In this document: positions 36,152-43,055 of the stretch, one piece after another
Numbering within the stretch: position 1 is the first letter of the stretch
Layout: every line of letters begins with the position of its first letter
From: Acidobacteriota bacterium
GTDB lineage: Bacteria; Acidobacteriota; Terriglobia; Bryobacterales; Bryobacteraceae
Reading direction: 5' to 3'
Assembly: GCA_018268935.1 (NCBI GenBank)
Contig: JAFDVS010000104.1
Span: 1-64,000, forward strand
DNA length: 64,000 nt
The notes under the pieces: model-generated
Databases searched by the model: none
The model's input: only the letters and a program-made list of their open reading frames with translations
Told to the model about the DNA's origin: nothing
Translations under genes and position numbers: made by a program

Positions 36152-36645
36152 CGAGTTGCCTCCGCGCGAGCTCTGGTGAGTGTGTGTGTCGCATGGCAGA
36201 TGGCCACTGCCACAGCGTCCGATGCGTCTTCGCTTTCGATCTTTTCCGGCAGCCGCAGTATCGACTGCACCATGAACTGTACCTGCGCCTTCTCGGCGCG
36301 TCCATATCCCACCACGCTGTTCTTTACCTCCAGCGGAGAATACTCGCCTAGCGCCAATCCGGCTTCGGTCACCGTAAACAGCGCCACACCGCGCGCATGC
36401 GCCAGCGTCAACGCACTCTTCACGTTCACCGCATGAAACACTGCTTCCACCGCCGCCTGCTCCGGCTGGAAATCGGCAATTACCTTGCGCAACCCGTTGC
36501 CAATCTCCAGCAGACGCACCGATAGCGGCTGTTTGGTATTGGTGCGAATCACTCCACTGGAAATCAGCGAATGCCTGCGTCCATCGGTATCGATCACCCC
36601 GTAACCGGTGCGTTCCGTGCCGCAATCGATGCCGAGGACGCGCAT
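36148..36645 (-). CDS. ruvC: Holliday junction resolvase RuvC
   Basis: A 165-residue endonuclease that cuts Holliday junctions symmetrically with RuvAB. Catalytic acids of the RNase-H-like fold are visible: D7 (GIDCGTERTGYG), E67 (AVEAVF) and the C-terminal DASDAVAVAICH pair near 140-143. VKNSVVGYGRAEKAQV is the DNA-binding block. The usual Pro after the first Asp is Cys here. It is 15 nt downstream of yebC, a frequent ruvC neighbour, and no ruvA or ruvB is visible in the window. Confidence 0.95.
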   Translation of the reverse strand: MRVLGIDCGTERTGYGVIDTDGRRHSLISSGVIRTNTKQPLSVRLLEIGNGLRKVIADFQPEQAAVEAVFHAVNVKSALTLAHARGVALFTVTEAGLALGEYSPLEVKNSVVGYGRAEKAQVQFMVQSILRLPEKIESEDASDAVAVAICHATHTLTRARAEATR

Positions 36646-36660
36646 GATTGAGCGCAGGCC

Positions 36661-37410
36661 TTAGCTGGCCAGCGCCTCCATTTCCTTCTCGTCGATATCG
36701 AAGTTCGACCAAACGCTCTGCACATCGTCCTGATCTTCCAGAACTTCGGTCAGCCTCAACATCGTCTTCGCGTTTGCGCCTTCCACACGGATGAGGTTCT
36801 TCGGGATCATTGCGATTTCCGCCGACACCGTGGGAATGCCCGCCTTCTCGATGGCTTCCACCACCGTAAAGTGCGCTTCCGGAGCCGACAGCACTTCCCA
36901 GTTGCCTCCGTCGTTGCGCAGATCGTCGCCCCCTGCTTCCAGCACCAGGTTCATCAGCGATTCTTCTTCGGCCTTATCGCCTTCAATGATGATCTGGCTC
37001 TTGCGGTCGAACATCCATGCGACGCTGCCCACTTCGCCCAGGTTTCCGCCATTCTTTGAGAACGCATGCCGGATCTCGGAGACAGTGCGGTTGCGATTGT
37101 CGGTGGCCACCTTCACCAGCACGGCGGCGCCGCCCGGTCCGTAGCCTTCAAACATAATCTCGTCGAGTTGTCCGCCGTCCAATTCACCAGTGCCGCGTTT
37201 GATGGCGCGAGTGATATTGTCGGCGGGCATGCTGACGCCTTTTGCCGCTGTGATTGCTGTACGCAGCCGGGGATTCGCATCCGGATCGCCACCACCGCCG
37301 CGGGCGGCAATCATGATTTCCTTAATCAGCCGGGTGAACAGCTTGCCGCGCTTCGCGTCGATCGCGGCTTTCTTGTGCTTAATCGTGTGCCACTTAGAAT
37401 GGCCTGACAT
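36661..37410 (-). CDS. yebC: YebC/PmpR-family protein
   Basis: A 249-residue member of the YebC family, recognised from the N-terminal MSGHSKWHTIKHKKAAIDAKRGKLFTR region (given here as a motif of residues 1-27), TRAIKRGTGE, GYGPGG and NKNRTVSEIRHAF-like text. Members are DNA-binding regulators or, as shown more recently for some, ribosome-associated factors for proline-rich sequences. GAGGTT precedes the ATG. It heads the yebC-ruvC run, an order seen in many bacteria. Confidence 0.95.
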   Translation of the reverse strand: MSGHSKWHTIKHKKAAIDAKRGKLFTRLIKEIMIAARGGGGDPDANPRLRTAITAAKGVSMPADNITRAIKRGTGELDGGQLDEIMFEGYGPGGAAVLVKVATDNRNRTVSEIRHAFSKNGGNLGEVGSVAWMFDRKSQIIIEGDKAEEESLMNLVLEAGGDDLRNDGGNWEVLSAPEAHFTVVEAIEKAGIPTVSAEIAMIPKNLIRVEGANAKTMLRLTEVLEDQDDVQSVWSNFDIDEKEMEALAS

Positions 37411-37454
37411 GGATAACCTCAGTTGTTACGAAGTGATAGGAGGAGTTCGACTTC

Positions 37455-39164
37455 TCAGGATAACAGATGGCGCGCGTTCCCCCCAAATCCATCCGCCACA
37501 CTCCATTTGCCGCCCTCCCGTAACTCCAGCACCTGGGCATGATAGCGGGCCAGTGCCGGATGATGGCTCACGCTCACCATGGTGGTGGATGTGGCCACTA
37601 ATTGTTCATAAAGCGCCGCTTCATTCGGCCCGTCCAGCGCGCTGGTGGCCTCATCCAACAGCACGTAGCGCGGCTTCTTGAGAAACACGCGGGCAAAGGC
37701 CAGCCGCTGCCGTTCTCCCACCGAAAGCACCTTCTCGAAATCGAACTCCTCATCGAACCCGCCGCAGCGCTCCACCAGCCCTGGCAGATTGACGCGCTCC
37801 AGAACACTGCGCAACTCCTCGTCGGAAACCTCACGCCCCAGATTCGGATAGTTCAACTGCAGCCGTAAGCTCCCTTGCGCGGCATAGGCGTGTTGCGGAA
37901 CAAACAGCAGTTCTTCCGGCGCTGGACGCCACAGCACCCCTTCCCCCCGATCCCACAACCCCGCCACGGCCCGCAGCAGCGAGCTCTTCCCCAACCCGCT
38001 CGCTCCCATAATCAGCAATCCTTCCCCATGCCGTACACACACGTTCAGATCCTGTACCAGCGTCCGGCCTCCATCCGGAGTCCGCAGCGTCACCATGTCA
38101 AACCGCAGATCCTCGCCTACCCGCGTCTCAATACGGCCCTCGCCGCCGCGCCGGTGCTCCATCGCCGAGGCGAATGTCTCCAACCGGCTCACACTGGCCG
38201 CAAATCGGCTCAGCCCTTCGATGTTGTCCACCAGCAACGTCAGCGCCGACAGGATCGCCGAAAACGCCCCCGTCGCCTGTACGATCCGCCCCACCTCCAG
38301 TTCCCCCGAAAGCACCCGCGGCGCAATGATGATCGCCGGCAGAACCATCGTCAGATACGAGTTGCCGTAGTAGAAGAAGTTCAGCCGCAGTGTCCATTGA
38401 ATCACCTGCGTCGCGTTCGCGAACAGCCTGGAAAACACGCGCTGCAGGTGCAGCAACTCTTCCCGCTCCCCGTGATAGAGCGCAATCGACTCGGCATTCT
38501 CCCGCAGCCGCACCAGGCTGAAGCGAAAATCCGCCTCGCGGCGCCGCTGCGTGAAATACAACGAAACCATCCGCTGGCCAAAAATCCCGAACGTGATCCC
38601 GGTAATCACGGCTGCATACAACGCGAGGAACCACACCAGGTAAGTCGAAATGGACCACAACACCCGCCCAAAGGCCAGCAACTGCAGCACGCCGTTGGCA
38701 AACACCAGTACGAACTGCAGCGATTGAAAAGTGAACGCATTCACGTCGTCGGCGATGCGCTGATCCGGATTGTCCACGTCCGGATGCCCTTGCAGGTGGT
38801 AATACGATCGGTCCCGCAGATAGCGCCCGACGAACCGGTCCGTCAGCCACCGCCGCCAATGCAACGCCAGCTTGTCGCGAATGTAATAGTAGTAGGCGTC
38901 AATCGGCACCCCCACCACCAGCAGCCCGAAGAACATCGCAATGGAGCGCCAGAAGCGCGGTCCATCCTGCGCCGCCAGCGCCGAAGTGAACTCCCCTGAT
39001 TGCTGGTTGAACAGCACCGCGAATTCCGTGTAACCAAGCAACAGCAGCCCCAACCAAAACAGCAGCCACCACGCCTTCCGCCGCTCATGGGACGTCCAGT
39101 AAGGCTTTGCCAGTTCGACGGCCCGCCGCAACAAATTCAGACTGAGCCGTGCCGGATCCGCCAT
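37455..39164 (-). CDS. SbmA/ABCD-like ABC transporter, fused permease-ATPase
   Basis: A 569-residue half-transporter of the ABC_membrane_2 (YddA/ABCD) family. About six hydrophobic segments occupy residues 30-320, with the family motif YYHLQGHPDVDNPDQRI near 125. The ATPase has Walker A GASGLGKSS (about 390), the signature LSVGERQ and Walker B YVLLDEATSALD. Relatives export or import peptides, vitamin B12 or fatty acyl compounds; the substrate here is not predictable. GGGAGAAGG precedes the ATG. It is a single gene, 45 bp from yebC's start, which is transcribed the same way. Confidence 0.9.
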   Translation of the reverse strand: MADPARLSLNLLRRAVELAKPYWTSHERRKAWWLLFWLGLLLLGYTEFAVLFNQQSGEFTSALAAQDGPRFWRSIAMFFGLLVVGVPIDAYYYYIRDKLALHWRRWLTDRFVGRYLRDRSYYHLQGHPDVDNPDQRIADDVNAFTFQSLQFVLVFANGVLQLLAFGRVLWSISTYLVWFLALYAAVITGITFGIFGQRMVSLYFTQRRREADFRFSLVRLRENAESIALYHGEREELLHLQRVFSRLFANATQVIQWTLRLNFFYYGNSYLTMVLPAIIIAPRVLSGELEVGRIVQATGAFSAILSALTLLVDNIEGLSRFAASVSRLETFASAMEHRRGGEGRIETRVGEDLRFDMVTLRTPDGGRTLVQDLNVCVRHGEGLLIMGASGLGKSSLLRAVAGLWDRGEGVLWRPAPEELLFVPQHAYAAQGSLRLQLNYPNLGREVSDEELRSVLERVNLPGLVERCGGFDEEFDFEKVLSVGERQRLAFARVFLKKPRYVLLDEATSALDGPNEAALYEQLVATSTTMVSVSHHPALARYHAQVLELREGGKWSVADGFGGNARHLLS

Positions 39165-39229
39165 CGCCTTCTCCCTTCGGAACCGCCCGCCCTTATCTTA
39201 CCCTTAGGACGGTTCTAAGGTATTGGGCT

Positions 39230-39299
39230 CAGTACAATCATCCCTGGGCTGCTCGCGCCATTAAAAAAGTACCATTGGACGATTGGGCCATTCGTGTTC
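39230..39299 (+). promoter_or_regulatory. Conserved 5' element of pilin unit 1
   Basis: About 70 bp here match 40779-40848 upstream of the second pilin gene at most positions, including the run AAAAAAGTACCAT and GGACGATTGGGCCAT. The conservation is higher than in the surrounding non-coding DNA, so it is probably a promoter with operators or a structured leader. I could not match it to a known sigma-54 or riboswitch consensus. Confidence 0.5.
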
Positions 39300-39363
39300 T
39301 CCGGAGATGATCAGTTCACGGGAGCAAACGACTTCCAAACAAAATCTACACCTGGAGAGAACA

Positions 39364-39558
39364 ATGAAGAAAGCAATGAATTACATGATGATGCTCAAGA
39401 TCTGGCGCGACCAGAAGGGGCAGGACTTGATTGAATACGCGCTGATGGCCGGCTTTGTCGCCGTCGCGGCCGGCGCCGTGATGCCCGGCGTATCCACCCA
39501 GATTTCCACCATTTTCTCAAAGATCGAGTCGCTGCTCACCACCGCGGCTGCCAGCTAA
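39364..39558 (+). CDS. Flp/Fap-type pilin, copy 1
   Basis: A 64-residue Flp pilin precursor for type IVb (Tad) pili. The short basic leader is followed by KGQDLIEYALMAG, in which the Gly-Gln bond is the expected prepilin peptidase site and the Glu the usual +5 residue, then the hydrophobic helix. The ATG at 39364 after GGAGAG is the start; the frame is open 27 codons upstream but has no ribosome site there. It differs from copy 2 by one residue (Met8 here, Leu there). No tad/cpa assembly genes are in the window, so the machinery is elsewhere. Confidence 0.9.
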   Translation: MKKAMNYMMMLKIWRDQKGQDLIEYALMAGFVAVAAGAVMPGVSTQISTIFSKIESLLTTAAAS

Positions 39559-39584
39559 CCAATTTCAAGTTCGGGGGTCGCATT

Positions 39585-39614
39585 GGGCGGAGTGCAGGAA
39601 ACTGTGCTCCGCCC
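39585..39614 (+). terminator. Terminator or attenuator after pilin copy 1
   Basis: GGGCGGAG pairs with CTCCGCCC; the stem extends inward to 13 bp around a GAAA tetraloop. Only a short, interrupted T-run follows, so some readthrough into the next gene is likely. A matching hairpin follows copy 2. Confidence 0.7.
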
Positions 39615-39697
39615 GATTCGCTTTCTCAGGCGCCTTTCCGCAAACCCAGTGATGGCTTTCTGCTCCCTTTTGCACGTTCCCCACAAAAGGGATTGAG

Positions 39698-40720
39698 ATG
39701 AAACAAACCAACACTACTACCACCCGCCGCCGCAACGGAATCGGTGTTCTTGAATTGACCACCGCCACTGGGATTATCGCCATCCTCATCGGTCTGCTCC
39801 TTCCCGCGGTCCAAAAGGTGCGCGAAGCGGCCAACCGTAATTCCGCCGCTGCCACGGTTAATCAACTCGCCGCCGCCGTCCAGGCCAGGTACGACAAATC
39901 CAAAACCCTTCCGGGCAGCCTCGGAGAACTGTTGCCGGCGGTGAACATGTCTCACCCTGCCAAGTCCGGGTATCTCTTCACGCAGCTCGAAGCCTCCGCC
40001 AAACGCTTCGCCGTCGATGCCCTCCCCGCGGCTGGCTTCACGGGCTCCGAACTCATTCACCTCGAAGCCAACCTCGCCAACGGCGCCCTCAAAATCTCCA
40101 CCTCCACAGCCAGAATCGCCACCGCGGATGCCGCCCGCCAGCAAGCCTACCTCAATATCGCCGTCGAAGCCGCCAAATCCTTCGCCGCTCTTGCCGGCCT
40201 GTTGCCCTCTGCCGAAAAGGACGTGCTGTATCAATCCATCCGCCAGCACGTCGATTCCCCTGCTACGGCCCAGGATGCCTTTGCCAGACTCAAAGGCACT
40301 GACGGCCGCGTCACTCTCAAGTCCATCTCCGATGCGATGAACGGCGGCAACTTCCTCTTCGGCGATGGTTCGGTGCGCTTCATCATGCAGAACCTGTACC
40401 AAGTGATCGCCCGCGAGCTCCGCTTCGGCGCCAACGACGAAGCCTGGGAATCCTATGGAATCTCGACGGTCCCGACGGCTTGGGAAGGAACCCGATTGTT
40501 CAGCTATGACGGCGTCATTGCCATCGCCAACCGCACCGCCGTTGATGCTACCACCGCAAACTGGGCCACCGCACTCCTTCAGCAGGCACAATCCGCCGAA
40601 GCGCGCGGCGATCTCGCCGCGGAGCAGAAAGCCAAGTCCCAGGTGATCGACGGCACCTCCAACACCATCATGTTCGGTGAAGCCACCGCGGGCATCATCG
40701 CCATCCTCATCGGCCTCTGA
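39698..40720 (+). CDS. DUF1559-type pseudopilin with repeated hydrophobic segment at both ends
   Basis: A 340-residue protein resembling DUF1559/type II pseudopilins: a basic leader, GVLELTTATGIIAILIGLLL (Glu at +5 after Gly is kept), PAVQKVREAANR, and near the end FGDGSVRFI and DGTSNTIMFGE, which are typical of the family. The usual FTLIELLVVIAIIAIL start is altered. The extreme C-terminus (GIIAILIGL, then stop) repeats the N-terminal membrane segment, also at the DNA level. It lies between the two pilin copies and may share their assembly machine, though DUF1559 proteins have no firmly known role. Confidence 0.75.
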   Translation: MKQTNTTTTRRRNGIGVLELTTATGIIAILIGLLLPAVQKVREAANRNSAAATVNQLAAAVQARYDKSKTLPGSLGELLPAVNMSHPAKSGYLFTQLEASAKRFAVDALPAAGFTGSELIHLEANLANGALKISTSTARIATADAARQQAYLNIAVEAAKSFAALAGLLPSAEKDVLYQSIRQHVDSPATAQDAFARLKGTDGRVTLKSISDAMNGGNFLFGDGSVRFIMQNLYQVIARELRFGANDEAWESYGISTVPTAWEGTRLFSYDGVIAIANRTAVDATTANWATALLQQAQSAEARGDLAAEQKAKSQVIDGTSNTIMFGEATAGIIAILIGL

Positions 40721-40778
40721 TCCCTTCAATAGCAAGCCTGCCGATTTGCCGCGCCAGCATTGACTAAGGCGTTTAACC

Positions 40779-40848
40779 CAGTACGATCATGCCTGGGCAG
40801 CAGGCGCTATCAAAAAAGTACCATCGGACGATTGGGCCATCCGCGTTT
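40779..40848 (+). promoter_or_regulatory. Conserved 5' element of pilin unit 2
   Basis: The second copy of the element at 39230-39299, with the same order of blocks (CAGTAC, CCTGGGC, AAAAAAGTACCAT, GGACGATTGGGCCAT) at the same distance, about 60-130 bp, from the pilin start. Confidence 0.5.
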
Positions 40849-40909
40849 TCCCCTGATCATGAATTCACCGGAGCAATCAAGTTCCAATAATCTACACCAG
40901 GAGAGAACG

Positions 40910-41104
40910 ATGAAGAAAGCTATGAATTATCTGATGATGCTGAAGATCTGGCGCGACCAGAAGGGCCAGGACCTCATTGAGTACGCGCTGATGGCCGGCT
41001 TCGTGGCCGTCGCGGCAGGCGCCGTGATGCCTGGTGTGTCCACCCAAATTTCCACGATTTTCTCGAAAATCGAATCCCTGCTTACCACTGCGGCCGCAAG
41101 CTAA
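40910..41104 (+). CDS. Flp/Fap-type pilin, copy 2
   Basis: A 64-residue pilin precursor differing from copy 1 only at residue 8 (Leu for Met). The start ATG at 40910 follows GGAGAG. Synonymous differences between the copies are more numerous than the single amino-acid change, so the protein sequence is held constant by selection rather than the duplication being brand new. The whole unit, element, gene and terminator, is duplicated, which may raise dosage or allow separate control. Confidence 0.9.
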   Translation: MKKAMNYLMMLKIWRDQKGQDLIEYALMAGFVAVAAGAVMPGVSTQISTIFSKIESLLTTAAAS

Positions 41105-41135
41105 CGCGCGCAGGCCAACACCTGGGAATCGCCGC

Positions 41136-41166
41136 GGGCGGATTGCAGCGAACCTGCACTCCGCCC
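41136..41166 (+). terminator. Terminator after pilin copy 2
   Basis: GGGCGGA pairs with TCCGCCC, and TGCAG with CTGCA inside one mismatch; GTTT follows. It is the counterpart of the hairpin at 39585-39614. Confidence 0.65.
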
Positions 41167-41204
41167 GTTTGCATTCCATCGCCCAGGGCACGGAAGCCCC
41201 ATCG

Positions 41205-41210
41205 TATAAT
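41205..41210 (+). promoter_or_regulatory. -10 box for a leaderless ABC exporter transcript
   Basis: A perfect TATAAT ends 6 nt before the GTG start at 41217, so transcription should begin at or next to the start codon. No good -35 box is seen. Confidence 0.55.
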
Positions 41211-41216
41211 CGCCCT

Positions 41217-42998
41217 GTGGCTCAACCCGCCCCGGATCCCGCCTTTTCTCCCCGCGTCTTCCAAGCCCTTCTCGCCCTGGCCCGCCAGCACAAACCGCAG
41301 TTCGCACTCATCGCCCTGTTCTCCTTCCTCGCCACCGGCGCCGACCTTCTCCAGCCCCTCATCTACAAATACGCCATCAATGCCGTCGCAGGCCTCTTCG
41401 TCACTGCCAATCCGGCCATCCCGCCCACCAGCCCGAAGGAAACACTTCAGACTCTCATTGTTTCCGTTGTCCTCCTCTTCGTCATCAGCGTCGGCGGCTA
41501 TTTCTTCTCCCTGCGCTCGCGGCTCTACGGAGCGCGTGTCGCCAGCCGCATGGAGTCCACCTTCATCGTCAACACCTTCGGCCACGTACTGCGTCTCCCC
41601 ATCTCCTTCTTCAGCCACACCGCTAGCGCAGGCCTTGCCAAACGCATCGACCAGTGCGATCACGTGGCCCCCATCGTCGCCGCGTTCTCCCAGCAAATCC
41701 TCCCCGAAGCCGTCCGCTTCGTCGGCATCTGCGCCATCATGTTCTCGCAAAACTGGCGGATGGCCGTTGTCTCGTTCGTCCTCCTCCCCTTCTATCTCTG
41801 GATCGCCCGCCGCTCCGCGCTCCGCATGCGCACCAACCTCGACACTTACTACGAACTCTGGGAAAACATCTCCGCCCACATCGCCGACTCCATCTCCGCC
41901 GTCAAGACTGTGAAGCTCTCCGGCGCCGAAACCCGCGAGGAACAGCGCCTCAAAGAGGAATCCACACACGCCTACGACGTCTACCTGCAACGCATCGCCA
42001 CCGCGCAACGCTTCTACATTTCGCAGAGCGCGCTCAGCAATCTCAGCAAATCCATGGTGCTCGGCTACGGCGGCTTCCTCGTTCTCCAGCACCAGCTCAC
42101 CCCCGGTGATGTGGTCATGTTCGTCGCCTACCTCGATCGCCTCTACTCCCCCATCGATTCGCTCAACGAAATCGCGGTCAGCCTGCAGGAGTACATGGCC
42201 TCGCTCCTCCGCGCGGTGAAACTCCTCGACGCCGGTCCCACTGAGCAGCCCGGCCAGGACCTTGCTCCCGGCCCCGGGCGTGTCGAATTCCAAAACGTCC
42301 GCTTCTCCTACGTCCCCAATCGCGAAGTGCTCCGCGGGATCAACCTCACCCTCGAACCGGGCAAAATCACCGTCCTCGCCGGACCTTCCGGGGCAGGGAA
42401 GACCACCACCGCCGATCTTCTTCTAAAGCTCTACGAGCCCACCTCCGGCGACATCGTCATCGATGGTCACAAGCTCTCCCAAACCGGCCCCGATGCAGTC
42501 CGCCGCGCCATTGGCGTCGTGTCCACCGACGGCGTTGTATTCCGCGCCACGCTCGCCGGCAACATCCGCTACAAGCGACCCCACGCCACCGATGCCGAAG
42601 TGCGTGAAGCGGCCCTCGCCGCGGGCCTCAGCCGCACGCTCGAACGCCTCCCGCAGGGCCTCAACACGGAAGTGGGCGAAGACGGAGTCGGCCTCTCCGC
42701 CGGAGAGCGCCAGCGCCTGCAGATCGCCCGCATGCTGGTGGACAAACCCCGCCTCCTCGTTCTTGACGAAGCCACCGCCAACCTCGATTACGCCACTGAG
42801 ACCGAGGTGAAACACGCCCTCACCCTCCTCAACCCCCGCCCCACCATGCTCGTCATCGCCCACCGCTACACCATGATGAAAGACGCCGACTACGTTTACG
42901 TCATGAAGGAGGGCCAGGTCGTCGAGCAAGGCCCCCCCACGGCCCTGATCGCCCAGAACGGCTGGTTCGCCCAACTCGCCGCCCAGTCCACGGAGTAA
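41217..42998 (+). CDS. ABC exporter half-transporter (MsbA/MDR-type)
   Basis: A 593-residue type IV exporter subunit: six membrane helices (about 25-310), then an ATPase with Walker A GPSGAGKTT (about 390), signature LSAGERQ, Walker B LLVLDEATANLD and the switch His in VIAHR. It probably works as a homodimer exporting a lipid or drug-like compound. I chose GTG at 41217 because a perfect TATAAT ends 6 nt before it; the frame is open back to 41034 but that part overlaps the pilin gene and its terminator. The ADOP permease follows after about 57 bp. Confidence 0.88.
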   Translation: MAQPAPDPAFSPRVFQALLALARQHKPQFALIALFSFLATGADLLQPLIYKYAINAVAGLFVTANPAIPPTSPKETLQTLIVSVVLLFVISVGGYFFSLRSRLYGARVASRMESTFIVNTFGHVLRLPISFFSHTASAGLAKRIDQCDHVAPIVAAFSQQILPEAVRFVGICAIMFSQNWRMAVVSFVLLPFYLWIARRSALRMRTNLDTYYELWENISAHIADSISAVKTVKLSGAETREEQRLKEESTHAYDVYLQRIATAQRFYISQSALSNLSKSMVLGYGGFLVLQHQLTPGDVVMFVAYLDRLYSPIDSLNEIAVSLQEYMASLLRAVKLLDAGPTEQPGQDLAPGPGRVEFQNVRFSYVPNREVLRGINLTLEPGKITVLAGPSGAGKTTTADLLLKLYEPTSGDIVIDGHKLSQTGPDAVRRAIGVVSTDGVVFRATLAGNIRYKRPHATDAEVREAALAAGLSRTLERLPQGLNTEVGEDGVGLSAGERQRLQIARMLVDKPRLLVLDEATANLDYATETEVKHALTLLNPRPTMLVIAHRYTMMKDADYVYVMKEGQVVEQGPPTALIAQNGWFAQLAAQSTE

Positions 42999-43055
42999 AA
43001 CTTTTTCCTCCCAGGGGTGAAAGAAAGCACCCACTTTCACAGTCCTTACACAAGA

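Noticed and set aside
36152..36712. Upstream extension of the 35516 gene frame
   Set aside because: It overlaps ruvC in another frame and shows no signal peptide until the ATG at 36151.
41034..41216. Upstream extension of the ABC exporter frame
   Set aside because: Runs through the end of the pilin gene and its terminator; a TATAAT just before GTG 41217 marks the likely start.
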